A stretch of DNA of 64,000 bases from SZUA-229 sp036567985 (GTDB lineage Bacteria > Pseudomonadota > Gammaproteobacteria > SZUA-229). Below, in pieces: positions 18,127-27,309 of this stretch (positions are counted from its first letter, which is position 1; each line of letters opens with the position of its first letter). Under the pieces are notes generated by a model. It made no database searches, was not told the DNA's origin, and saw only the letters and a list, made by a program, of their open reading frames with translations. The stretch lies in NCBI GenBank assembly GCA_036567985.1, contig DATCTK010000089.1, positions 52,475 through 116,474 of the forward strand. The letters are read 5' to 3'. A program made the translations under genes and the position numbers.

Positions 18127-19779
18127 ATGAGAGTCACTATGCTGCAGATTAACACACTCGCCACAACGCCCTACCCTGACCAGCTGCCCGGCACCTCCGG
18201 GCTGCGTAAAAAAGTCGATGTGTTCCGTCAGCAAAATTACCTGCAGAATTTTGTACAATCCATTTTCAATGTGGCCACCGGCCTCAGGGGCGGTTTACTG
18301 ATTCTCGGCGGTGATGGCCGTTACTATAACCGCGAGGCAATACAGATCATTCTCAAGATGGCAGCCGCCCAGGGTGTCGGCCGGGTAATGGTAGGGCAGA
18401 ATGGTTTACTCTCTACTCCCGCAGTTTCCTGCCTGATTCGCAAATACAAAGCTGCCGGCGGCATTATTCTATCTGCCAGCCATAATCCCGGTGGCCCGCA
18501 GGGCGATTTCGGCATTAAATTCAATATTGAAAATGGTGGCCCCGCGCCCACTTCATTTACCGATGCGGTGTATGAAGTCAGCAAGGGCATACAGCAATAC
18601 GCCATTGCCGAAGCCGATGACATTGATCTTGGCCAGCAACAAAGCCTGCAGATGGGTGAGATGACAATCGAGGTAATTGACTCGGTTGCAGATTATGCCG
18701 AGTTAATGGAATCACTCTTTGACTTTGACAAAATCAGATCACTGTTTGATGCCGGGCTGTTAGATATTCGCTTCGATGCAATGCACGCGATTACCGGCCC
18801 CTATGCCACCGAGATACTCAATAATCGCCTCGCGGCCAATGAAGATGCGGTAATGAACGGCACACCACTGGAAGATTTTGGCGGCGGACATCCGGACCCC
18901 AACCTGGCGCACACACAGGAACTGTTAGCCGCATTGAACCAGCCGGGTGGCCTGGCAAGTTTTGGTGCGGCCTCCGATGGCGATGGCGATCGCAATATGA
19001 TTATCGGCAGAAACTTTTTTGTTAACCCGAGTGACAGCCTGGCGATCATGACTGCCAATGCCCATCTGCTCCCCGGCTATAAACAGGGGGTCTGCGGTGT
19101 GGCGCGCTCACTGCCCACCAGTCGCGCGGTGGACAAGGTGGCCGAAGCGCTGGGCATCGACTGTTATGAAACCCCCACCGGCTGGAAATATTTCGGCAAC
19201 CTGCTGGATGACAAGCGCATTACCCTGTGCGGTGAAGAAAGCTTTGGTTCCGGCTCTGATCATATCCGTGAAAAAGACGGCCTCTGGGCGGTACTGTTCT
19301 GGTTAAACCTGATTGCGGTTAAACAGCAGTCGGTGGAACAGATCACCCGCGCCCACTGGCAGCAGTACGGTCGCCATTACTATACCCGCCATGACTACGA
19401 AGGCATTGATACGCAACAGGCCAACCAGCTGATTGAGCAGCTGCGCAAGCAGGCCAATTTGCTGGCTGGACAGCAATACGGTAATTACAGCATCGAACTG
19501 TGTGATGATTTCAGCTATATCGACCCGGTGGATAAAAGCATCACCGAGCATCAGGGCATACGGATTCTGTTTAGTGATGAATCGCGCATTGTGTTTCGAC
19601 TCTCGGGCACCGGCACCCAGGGTGCCACCCTACGGGTTTATATCGAGCGTTATATTACCGACCCTTCGCAACATGACCTGCCAACCCAGACCGCACTGGC
19701 CGAGCTGATCGACATTGCCGACAGCGTTGCACAGATAAAACAGCGCCTGGGCCGTGACCAGGCGGATGTGATTACCTGA
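18127..19779 (+). CDS. pgm: Alpha-D-phosphoglucomutase
   Basis: 550 residues, interconverts glucose 1-phosphate and glucose 6-phosphate, linking glycogen to central metabolism. N-terminal GTSGLRKKV, the phosphoserine loop LSASHNPGG, the metal loop DGDGDRNM, the sugar loop CGEESFGSGSDHIREKDG and the phosphate-binding RLSGTGTQGATLRVY are all intact. The overall type is that of eukaryotic and Agrobacterium enzymes, not E. coli Pgm. Start at 18127 has AGGA 7 bases upstream; the Met six codons later is an alternative. Terminated by a shared hairpin with glgP. Confidence 0.95.
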   Translation: MRVTMLQINTLATTPYPDQLPGTSGLRKKVDVFRQQNYLQNFVQSIFNVATGLRGGLLILGGDGRYYNREAIQIILKMAAAQGVGRVMVGQNGLLSTPAVSCLIRKYKAAGGIILSASHNPGGPQGDFGIKFNIENGGPAPTSFTDAVYEVSKGIQQYAIAEADDIDLGQQQSLQMGEMTIEVIDSVADYAELMESLFDFDKIRSLFDAGLLDIRFDAMHAITGPYATEILNNRLAANEDAVMNGTPLEDFGGGHPDPNLAHTQELLAALNQPGGLASFGAASDGDGDRNMIIGRNFFVNPSDSLAIMTANAHLLPGYKQGVCGVARSLPTSRAVDKVAEALGIDCYETPTGWKYFGNLLDDKRITLCGEESFGSGSDHIREKDGLWAVLFWLNLIAVKQQSVEQITRAHWQQYGRHYYTRHDYEGIDTQQANQLIEQLRKQANLLAGQQYGNYSIELCDDFSYIDPVDKSITEHQGIRILFSDESRIVFRLSGTGTQGATLRVYIERYITDPSQHDLPTQTALAELIDIADSVAQIKQRLGRDQADVIT

Positions 19780-19811
19780 GCCAGTCATAACGTGACAGAC
19801 TGATTAACTAA

Positions 19812-19850
19812 AAAGCCATGGTCTGATGCATCAGCCATGGCTTTCTGGTT
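19812..19850. terminator. Bidirectional terminator between pgm and glgP
   Basis: Perfect 10-bp stem AAAGCCATGG (19812-19821) with CCATGGCTTT (19835-19844), A-rich on the left and T-rich on the right, between two convergent stop codons. Confidence 0.85.
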
Positions 19851-19872
19851 TTACGCAAGCCGCTGTTAAAGG

Positions 19873-22353
19873 CTATTCAACCACTGGCAGCTTCCAGATA
19901 TCACGGTTGTATTCCTGCATGGTACGATCGGTGGAGAAAAAGCCACTGCAGGCGGTATTCATAATACTCATGCGGGTCCACTGCGCCTGGTTCTGGTAGG
20001 CATGATCCACCTGGTTCTGTGCTTCAATATAGCGCCGGAAGTCCGCCAGCGTTACCCACAGATCACGGGGGTTCATCAGTGAGGCAATCACATTATCGAA
20101 AATACCCGGTTCAAATGAATTGAAGTGACCACAGGTTAACAGGTGCATCACCTGCTTCAGGTCATCATCATTATTAACGATGGCCTGTGGATCGTAATCC
20201 TGGCGTGTCTTTGCCACTTCATCGGCCTTGAGACCAAACAGAAAGAAATTTTCTTCCCCAACCGCATCCAGTATTTCAATATTGGCACCGTCATAGGTAC
20301 CGATGGTAATTGCCCCGTTCATCATAAACTTCATATTGCCAGTGCCCGAGGCTTCCTTACCTGCTGTGGAGATCTGTTCCGATAAATCGGTACCAGGGCA
20401 GATGACCTCCATCTTGGACACCCCGTAATTGGGGATAAAGGCCACCTTAAGCCTGTCACCCACCTGTGTGTCGTTATTCACCATATCAGCGACATTATTA
20501 ATCAGTTTGATAATTGACTTGGCCAGCACATAACCCGGGGCTGCCTTACCACCGATCAATACACAGCGATTGGTCCAGTGTTCGGTATCGCCACGCTTGA
20601 TGCGATTATATAAATGAATCACATGCAATACGTTCAATAGCTGACGTTTGTATTCATGGATACGCTTCACCTGCACATCAAACAGCGCGTCTGGCTTGAA
20701 TTCGACCTGGCATTGTTGTAGAACCAGATCCGCCAGTTGTTGTTTATTGCTCTGTTTAATGGCCCGCCACTGTTTACAGAATTCGGCATCATCAATCAGG
20801 GGCTTGAGTTTTTCCAGCTGTGGAAGATCATTAATCCAGCCCTGACCGATTTTATCGCTGATTAACTGGCTCATCAGTGGGTTGGCATGGGCCACCCAAC
20901 GGCGCGGGGTAACCCCATTGGTTTTATTATTAAACTTGTGCGGCCAGAGCTCGTAAAAATCACGAAACAGACCATCGCTCAATAATTTTGAGTGCAGCGC
21001 AGCCACCCCATTCACCGAGAAACTGGCAACAATTGCAAGGTAGGCCATGCGTACATTTTTAACCGCGCCCTCTTCAATAATCGACATACGAATCTGTTTA
21101 CTGATATCGCCGGGCCATTTGCGCGACACCTCACGTAGAAAGCGAGCATTGATTTCGTAAATGATCTGCAATAAGCGTGGCAGTAATTTTTCAAACAAAG
21201 GCACTGACCATTTTTCCAGCGCTTCCGGCAATAATGTGTGATTAGTATAAGCCATGGTTTGCGTGGTGATGTCCCAGGCCTGTTCCCAGCCCAGCCCTTT
21301 TTCATCCATCAACAAACGCATCAGCTCTGCCACGGCAATAGTGGGATGGGTATCGTTCATCTGGAAGACATTGTGCGCGGCAAAGGCATCGTAGTTATTG
21401 CCTTCGTTCTGCTCCCACATGCGCATTACATCCTGCAGGCTGGCGGAGGCAAGAAAATACTGCTGTTTCAGGCGCAGCTCCTTACCACTTTCACTGGCGT
21501 CATTGGGATAGAGCACCATCGATATATGCTCGGCGTCATTCTTACTGCTCACCGCTTCTGAATAGCTGCCCTGGTTAAAATCACTCAGATCAAATACATT
21601 GGTCGCGGTTGCACTCCACAGACGCAGTGTATTCACCGTGTTATTTTTATAACCGGAGATGGGCACATCATAGGGTATTGCCAGCACATCGGTACTGCTG
21701 ATCCACTGGTGATACATAATCCCTTTGCTATCAGTATGCCGTTCTACATGCCCGCCGAATTTAACTAGCTGGGTGTATTCAGGCCGCTCGATCTCCCAGG
21801 GGTTGCCATCTCTTAACCAGTGGTCCGGTTCCTCTATCTGATGACCATTGTAAATATCCTGACGGAACATGCCATATTCATAACGAATGCCGTAGCCAAT
21901 CACTGGCAACCTCAGGGTTGCACAGCTGTCCATAAAACAGGCAGCAAGCCGACCCAGGCCGCCATTACCCAGGCCTGCATCATGTTCTTCACTGATAATC
22001 TCTTCCAGTTCCAGCGCATAGGCATTCATTGCCTCACGGGCTTCGTGTTTAATATCCAGATTAAGCAGGTGATTACCCAGGGAGCGTCCAATCAGGAATT
22101 CCAGCGACATATAATGTGCTTTGCGCACACCCTTCTGCTCATAGGCTTTCCAGGTATTACGCCAGTCGGTCATAATGTGATCACGAATGGTCAATGACAG
22201 CGCCTCGTACAGATAATTTGTATCGCAACCGACATAGCGTCCCAGATGGCGCGTTAGATAGCGCTCGAAATCATCAGCCAGTGACTCACTGTCAGTGGGT
22301 AAGGGGTCGAGTTCCGGTATATCAATACCGCATAAGGTTTTATTTTTACTCAT
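19873..22353 (-). CDS. glgP: Glycogen phosphorylase
   Basis: 826-residue PLP enzyme that releases glucose 1-phosphate from glycogen ends. The PLP-lysine segment EASGTGNMKFMMNGA, substrate region YDGANIEI, the N-terminal GLGNGGLGRLAACFMDS and GYGIRYEYGMF are all present. Length is normal for the GT35 family; AMP/phosphorylation regulatory N-terminal extensions of animal enzymes are absent. Last gene of the tight operon glgC1, GH57, malQ, glgP; it begins one base after the malQ stop. Confidence 0.96.
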   Translation of the reverse strand: MSKNKTLCGIDIPELDPLPTDSESLADDFERYLTRHLGRYVGCDTNYLYEALSLTIRDHIMTDWRNTWKAYEQKGVRKAHYMSLEFLIGRSLGNHLLNLDIKHEAREAMNAYALELEEIISEEHDAGLGNGGLGRLAACFMDSCATLRLPVIGYGIRYEYGMFRQDIYNGHQIEEPDHWLRDGNPWEIERPEYTQLVKFGGHVERHTDSKGIMYHQWISSTDVLAIPYDVPISGYKNNTVNTLRLWSATATNVFDLSDFNQGSYSEAVSSKNDAEHISMVLYPNDASESGKELRLKQQYFLASASLQDVMRMWEQNEGNNYDAFAAHNVFQMNDTHPTIAVAELMRLLMDEKGLGWEQAWDITTQTMAYTNHTLLPEALEKWSVPLFEKLLPRLLQIIYEINARFLREVSRKWPGDISKQIRMSIIEEGAVKNVRMAYLAIVASFSVNGVAALHSKLLSDGLFRDFYELWPHKFNNKTNGVTPRRWVAHANPLMSQLISDKIGQGWINDLPQLEKLKPLIDDAEFCKQWRAIKQSNKQQLADLVLQQCQVEFKPDALFDVQVKRIHEYKRQLLNVLHVIHLYNRIKRGDTEHWTNRCVLIGGKAAPGYVLAKSIIKLINNVADMVNNDTQVGDRLKVAFIPNYGVSKMEVICPGTDLSEQISTAGKEASGTGNMKFMMNGAITIGTYDGANIEILDAVGEENFFLFGLKADEVAKTRQDYDPQAIVNNDDDLKQVMHLLTCGHFNSFEPGIFDNVIASLMNPRDLWVTLADFRRYIEAQNQVDHAYQNQAQWTRMSIMNTACSGFFSTDRTMQEYNRDIWKLPVVE

Positions 22354-22354
22354 C

Positions 22355-23851
22355 TTACAACCTCTGGTAAATCGTCATTAATTGCTTAATCTGTTGATTA
22401 AAATCTGCATCAAACTGTGGCCACTCGAAACGCCAGTGCCAGTTGCCGCCCAGGGTGCCCGGGGTATTCATACGTGCGTGACTGTCGAGTTTAAGAATAT
22501 CCTGTAATGGAATCACGCACAGAAAAGACACCGAAGCCATCGCCAGACGAATCATGCATAGCAACCTATCCTTATCGCTGAGTTTTGTTGTTGCCGTATA
22601 ATCACTGAAAAACTCAGTATTATAATTGGCTGTATTCTGCAACCAGCCCAGGGTGGTGTCATTGTCATGGGTACCGGTGTAGATCAAATCATTGGGCAAA
22701 TGCGCATGGGGTAGATGTGGATTATGGCTGTTGCCATCAAAAGCAAACTGCAATACCTTCATGCCGGGCAGGCAAAAATGATTTTTTAATGCAATCACTT
22801 CATCCGTTATTACGCCGAGGTCTTCTGCTACCAGTGGCATATCACTGAAGGCACTAAACAGTTCATTTATCATCTGTCGACCAGGTACTTCAACCCATTC
22901 ACCGTTAATTGCGGTTTCATCGCTGGCAGGTATATACCAGCAGGCCTGAAGTCCACGAAAGTGATCGATGCGAATCATATCGAATAACTCAAGCTGGGTA
23001 TTGAACCGCTGTTTCCACCATTCAAAATTGCTCGACTGCATATAGTCCCAGTTGTATAGCGGATTACCCCAGCGTTGCCCGGTATCCGAAAAGGCATCTG
23101 GCGGCACCCCGGCGACATACTCTACTTCGCCGTTCTCATCCATTAAAAAATTTTCTTTTTGCGCCCACACATCGGCGCTGTCGGCAGCAACAAAAATCGG
23201 CATATCACCAAACAGCTCCACATTATGCTGTTTTGCATAATCACGAATTTCATGCCACTGGGTAAAAAACACAAACTGTTCAAACAGCGTTTGTGAAATA
23301 ACAGATGCCAGTTCCTCGCGCACGGTTTGCAATACCTGCAAATCACGGTGTCGTTCCTGCAGCGGCCAGCTGGTCCATGTCTGGCCCTGATTACGCGCTT
23401 TTAATGCAACAAACAAGCTGTAGTCATCCAGCCAGTGCCAGTGTTTTAACCTGAATTCCTCAAATCGTTTCAGCCAGGACTCACTGGCTGTCGTATAAAA
23501 CTGTTGTCCGGCCTGTTGCAGACACGCCAGTCGATAGCCATCGGCGCTTTCATCCAGCGTTATTTTTTCCAGATCAAGCCAGCCTTTATCCACCAGCCAG
23601 TCGAGACTGATCAGAAACGGATTACCTGCATGGGATGACAGACACTGATAAGGCGATTTATCTTCATGGGTTGGGCCCAGTGGCAACATCTGCCACACCC
23701 GATAGCCCTGCTGCTGCAGGAACTCGATAAAGCGATAGGCATCATGCCCCATATCACCGTTATCGCCACGCCCGGGAAGTGAAGTCGGGTGCAATAACAC
23801 ACCGGCACGGCGTGCCCTGTTTACTCCCCCGGCTGCGGTAGACTGGTTCAT
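22355..23851 (-). CDS. malQ: 4-alpha-glucanotransferase (amylomaltase)
   Basis: 498 residues, GH77. It transfers glucan segments between short maltodextrins, so that phosphorylase can use them. Motifs: AGVLLHPTSLPG near the start, GDMPIFVAADSADVWA, nucleophile region RIDHFRGLQACWYIPA, VAEDLGVITDEV and YTGTHDNDTTLGWL. It overlaps the GH57 gene by 4 bases and abuts glgP, so the three are coupled. Confidence 0.95.
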   Translation of the reverse strand: MNQSTAAGGVNRARRAGVLLHPTSLPGRGDNGDMGHDAYRFIEFLQQQGYRVWQMLPLGPTHEDKSPYQCLSSHAGNPFLISLDWLVDKGWLDLEKITLDESADGYRLACLQQAGQQFYTTASESWLKRFEEFRLKHWHWLDDYSLFVALKARNQGQTWTSWPLQERHRDLQVLQTVREELASVISQTLFEQFVFFTQWHEIRDYAKQHNVELFGDMPIFVAADSADVWAQKENFLMDENGEVEYVAGVPPDAFSDTGQRWGNPLYNWDYMQSSNFEWWKQRFNTQLELFDMIRIDHFRGLQACWYIPASDETAINGEWVEVPGRQMINELFSAFSDMPLVAEDLGVITDEVIALKNHFCLPGMKVLQFAFDGNSHNPHLPHAHLPNDLIYTGTHDNDTTLGWLQNTANYNTEFFSDYTATTKLSDKDRLLCMIRLAMASVSFLCVIPLQDILKLDSHARMNTPGTLGGNWHWRFEWPQFDADFNQQIKQLMTIYQRL

Positions 23852-25554
23852 GGCTGGTGCTGCCCTGGCAACATGGTGCCCGACTGTTGCGTATCGCTAC
23901 TGCCGAATGAAAATGCATGGGCCAGGTATTCCGGCGGTTCGAGTTTTAAAATCTGGTACAGATTACTTAGATGCAGGCGATACTGCTCATCAAATGCTTC
24001 CACTGATTCCGCCGAATTATATTCACCGAACCACCAGAACCAGTCGGAACTCTCGCAGGTCGCCAGCTGCATTTCCGCTGCACTGCGTTCATCATCTGCC
24101 AGGGTCGAGCCGGCCATGACCCTGTCATAGGCCTGCTTGGCTTCGATGAGCATATCCCAGGCACGGTTTTTATCCTCCTCACCTATCCAGGTTGAGAAGG
24201 TGCCGTATACCCAGCTGCCGGCAACGATTTCGCTGAGTACAGTGGGTTCGGCCGGCTGTTGCAGATAATCACTGTAGGTGGTGAGGTTTAATGAGGGGTG
24301 CTGACTCAGCTTGTCATAAAGCGCGGTTAAAAAATGATAACCATTCTGCGGATAGTATTCCCAGGCATTTTCACCATCGAGAATAATCGACACAATGGCA
24401 TTGTTCTGTGTGGCACATTTTTCCGCAATGCTTTCCAGGTGGCTAATCAGGTTGGCCACTGCATCATCCGCATGCCAGTCGGAATATTTAAAGCCGATTA
24501 AATCAGACAGACCATCATCACGAAAGAAACAATGAGTTTTTGTGCCCTGCAATTGATATGCGCTATGAATGCAGTCGCCCGCTTCAATAGAAGATTTTTG
24601 TAATGAATGGCGTAATACGGTTTCGCCACTGGCCATCCATTTGATATTGAGCTGGTCACAAAGCTCAATGGTTTCACGGCTGATACTGCCTTCGGACGGC
24701 CAGCAGCCGGCGGGATCAAAACCGAAGTAGTGCCTGAATGTCTGTATTCCCTTCTGCAAATGCCAGCGGCTGCGTTCCAGCCCGCCGGGGTAATGCCGAG
24801 CCTGGGGCAGTGCAGCATCCGGCATGGCCTGCTGAGCCGATTCAATATCAATTAACAGTGGCACAATCGGGTGCGCATAGGGTGTCATTGACAGTTCAAT
24901 GCGCCCCTGCTGTGCGAGTTTTTTATAACGCCCGATTACACTGCTGATGATTTCACTGTACACCTCAATCAGTGTGTGGCGATCGTGCATGGTAAAATGC
25001 TGTGCTTTATTTATCAGCGCCTGAATGCGCGAGTCATTTTCAATTACGGTTTCTGCAGTCCAGGCCAGGTGGTACCAGACCAGCAGATCCGCGAAATATT
25101 GCTCCGAGTAATAATTCAGCACCGCCTTGTTCAACAGGGCTTTTTTACCCATATTGGCAAGCATTTTAAATACGCTATAGCGTTTAATCAGTCGCTGCTC
25201 GTTGGCACGCAGACAGGACTTAACAATCAGTGCACGTCGTTCTTCACCCAGCTTCATTACCGGGTCGGCCAGTGAAGCCAGTAATGGGTCACGCAATGCC
25301 TTGCCGTGATTCAGGTACTCGTTTAACTGCTGTGCATAGTCATCTATCTGCTCTAGCAATACCGGCGCAAAGTTCACCACGGCTTTTGCCTGCGGACAGT
25401 TTTCCAGGTGACTCACCATATCCACATAATCTTTTATGGTATGCAGATATGTCCAGGGCAAATGATATTCGCCATTACGCAGGTCGCGGTATTCAGGCTG
25501 ATGCATGTGCCAGTAGAGTACCACATTGAGTTTTTGCGCGGGCTTATCTGACAT
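23848..25554 (-). CDS. Glycoside hydrolase family 57 (alpha-glucan acting)
   Basis: 568 residues, cytosolic (no signal peptide). GH57 motifs: HMHQPEYRD near residue 16, the WPSEGSIS segment bearing the likely nucleophile Glu, IKWMASGETVL and LDGENAWEYY with acid Asp. Family members are amylases, 4-alpha-glucanotransferases, amylopullulanases or branching enzymes; placement between glgC and malQ points to glucan trimming or remodelling of storage glycogen. Exact specificity cannot be read. It overlaps glgC1 by 11 bases and malQ by 4. Confidence 0.9.
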   Translation of the reverse strand: MSDKPAQKLNVVLYWHMHQPEYRDLRNGEYHLPWTYLHTIKDYVDMVSHLENCPQAKAVVNFAPVLLEQIDDYAQQLNEYLNHGKALRDPLLASLADPVMKLGEERRALIVKSCLRANEQRLIKRYSVFKMLANMGKKALLNKAVLNYYSEQYFADLLVWYHLAWTAETVIENDSRIQALINKAQHFTMHDRHTLIEVYSEIISSVIGRYKKLAQQGRIELSMTPYAHPIVPLLIDIESAQQAMPDAALPQARHYPGGLERSRWHLQKGIQTFRHYFGFDPAGCWPSEGSISRETIELCDQLNIKWMASGETVLRHSLQKSSIEAGDCIHSAYQLQGTKTHCFFRDDGLSDLIGFKYSDWHADDAVANLISHLESIAEKCATQNNAIVSIILDGENAWEYYPQNGYHFLTALYDKLSQHPSLNLTTYSDYLQQPAEPTVLSEIVAGSWVYGTFSTWIGEEDKNRAWDMLIEAKQAYDRVMAGSTLADDERSAAEMQLATCESSDWFWWFGEYNSAESVEAFDEQYRLHLSNLYQILKLEPPEYLAHAFSFGSSDTQQSGTMLPGQHQP

Positions 25555-26818
25555 AATGCAGTGTCTGTCCTAACATATCCGGTGTAACCAGTACCACGCC
25601 GTTGGGTGAAACATAATAACGCTCTGCATCCTCCTCGGCATTCTCACCAATCACCGTGCCGTCTTTTATATCGCAGCCCTTGTCAATCACCGCATGCTTT
25701 ATCACGCAGTTCTTGCCGATGCGCACATTAGGCAATACCACAGAGGAATCAATTACGCTGTAATCGGCAACCGTTACATTGGAGAATAGTAAGGAGTGGC
25801 ACACATGAGCGCCGGAAATAATACAACCGCCGGAGACCATCGAATCCACGGCCATACCTCGGCGGTCGTCATCATCGAAAATAAATTTTGCCGGTGGCAA
25901 CTGTTCCTGGCTGGTCCAGATAGGCCAGTCCTCATCATACAGATTGAGCTCGGGAGTGACACCGATCAACTCAAGATTGGCTTCCCAGAACGAGTCGATG
26001 GTACCCACATCACGCCAGTAGGATTGAATACCACTGTCGGCATCCTTGAATGGATAGGCAAACACCCGATATTTCTCAATCGCATAGGGCAAAATGTTTT
26101 TACCAAAGTCGTGACTCGAATCTTTGGTGTCCGCGTCACGAATCAATAGCTCGAATAGCAGATCGGTATTGAAGATATAAATACCCATCGAGCACAGTGC
26201 CTCATCCGGTCGACCCGGCATGGCTTTGGGATTTTGCGGTTTTTCCGCAAATTCTTTAATACGCAAATCCTTGTTCACCGACATCACGCCGAAGGCGGAT
26301 GCCTTGTCAATTTCCACGCCAATACAACCTACGGTGACATCCGCCTTGCTTTCAACGTGCTTGGCAAGCATGTCACCATAGTCCATTTTATAAATGTGAT
26401 CCCCCGCCAGAATCAGTACATGATCCGGCGAGTGACTGCGAATAATGTCCAGGTTCTGATAAATCGAGTCAGCAGTGCCCGAATACCATGAGGCTTCTAT
26501 GCGCTGCTGTGCCGGTAGCAGTTCAACAAACTCGCCAAACTCACCGCGCAGGTGTCCCCAGCCTTTCTGGATATGACGAATCAACGAATGCGCCTTGTAC
26601 TGGGTTAACACACCGATACGACGAATTCCGGAGTTAATGCAGTTGGACAGGGGAAAATCGATAATGCGAAATTTGCCACCAAAGGGCACTGCGGGTTTGG
26701 CGCGCCAGATGGTCAGGTGCTTGAGACGCTCGCCTCGCCCGCCAGCCATAATCAATGCCAGGGTGTTGCGCGTGAGGTTACTGATGTAACGTGGTGACTT
26801 TTTTGGCTTCATATACAT
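25544..26818 (-). CDS. glgC: Glucose-1-phosphate adenylyltransferase, copy 1
   Basis: 424 residues; makes ADP-glucose, the committed step of glycogen synthesis. N-terminal LIMAGGRGERLKHLTIWRAKPAVPFGGKF, the catalytic Asp region HIYKMDYGDML, sugar site AEKPQNP and a C-terminal left-handed helix region (VVLPNVRIGKNCVIKHAVI) are present. It is close to the E. coli GlgC pattern (INSGIRRIGVLTQY). Start chosen at 26818 (MYMKPKKS) with GAGAG five bases upstream; the Met two codons later is possible. First gene of the leftward degradation operon, so synthesis and breakdown genes share a transcript. A diverged paralogue is at 35257. Confidence 0.94.
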   Translation of the reverse strand: MYMKPKKSPRYISNLTRNTLALIMAGGRGERLKHLTIWRAKPAVPFGGKFRIIDFPLSNCINSGIRRIGVLTQYKAHSLIRHIQKGWGHLRGEFGEFVELLPAQQRIEASWYSGTADSIYQNLDIIRSHSPDHVLILAGDHIYKMDYGDMLAKHVESKADVTVGCIGVEIDKASAFGVMSVNKDLRIKEFAEKPQNPKAMPGRPDEALCSMGIYIFNTDLLFELLIRDADTKDSSHDFGKNILPYAIEKYRVFAYPFKDADSGIQSYWRDVGTIDSFWEANLELIGVTPELNLYDEDWPIWTSQEQLPPAKFIFDDDDRRGMAVDSMVSGGCIISGAHVCHSLLFSNVTVADYSVIDSSVVLPNVRIGKNCVIKHAVIDKGCDIKDGTVIGENAEEDAERYYVSPNGVVLVTPDMLGQTLHYVR

Positions 26819-27309
26819 TTGCTCTCGTTTCAATCCTTTAAAAAACGCCCGATACCGGCAACTGTATGGTAACTGATCTGACTGACACACACTGTTACCG
26901 AATTATGAATGCAACATACAGGCCATTCTGTGCGATATACAACTGCAGCAATATCCGCTATTACAGCGGATGGCTGCGCCCAACCTGTGCAAGCGCTGTT
27001 CAGGGACGACACAATTGCCTTATTTGGGTGCGCGCCCCGGTTTTTATAGCAAATAGTCTACGCCTAAACCAGCAGGAAGCCAGCGTTGCGGCGCTATATA
27101 ATTCATTATTCAGGTATTATTCAGGCCTGGACTGCTCAGGGCAAACAGATCGATTGTGCACAAAACTTGCTGGTATGCTTTATAGTGCATGACGACAGTT
27201 TCAGGCCAGCGAAGTCAGTTAAAATCTCTGTTACTATGAACCGTCTGTAATTAAGATCGAACCTAAACCCCGGCCTTCGCCTACCGCAGGCCATTACACA
27301 GTAGCCCAT
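26819..27309. other. Divergent glgC1 / glgB regulatory region
   Basis: 491 bp between two divergent glycogen transcripts. No RNA gene or repeat was found; it should contain promoters and operators for both directions, but I cannot identify the binding sites. Confidence 0.4.
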
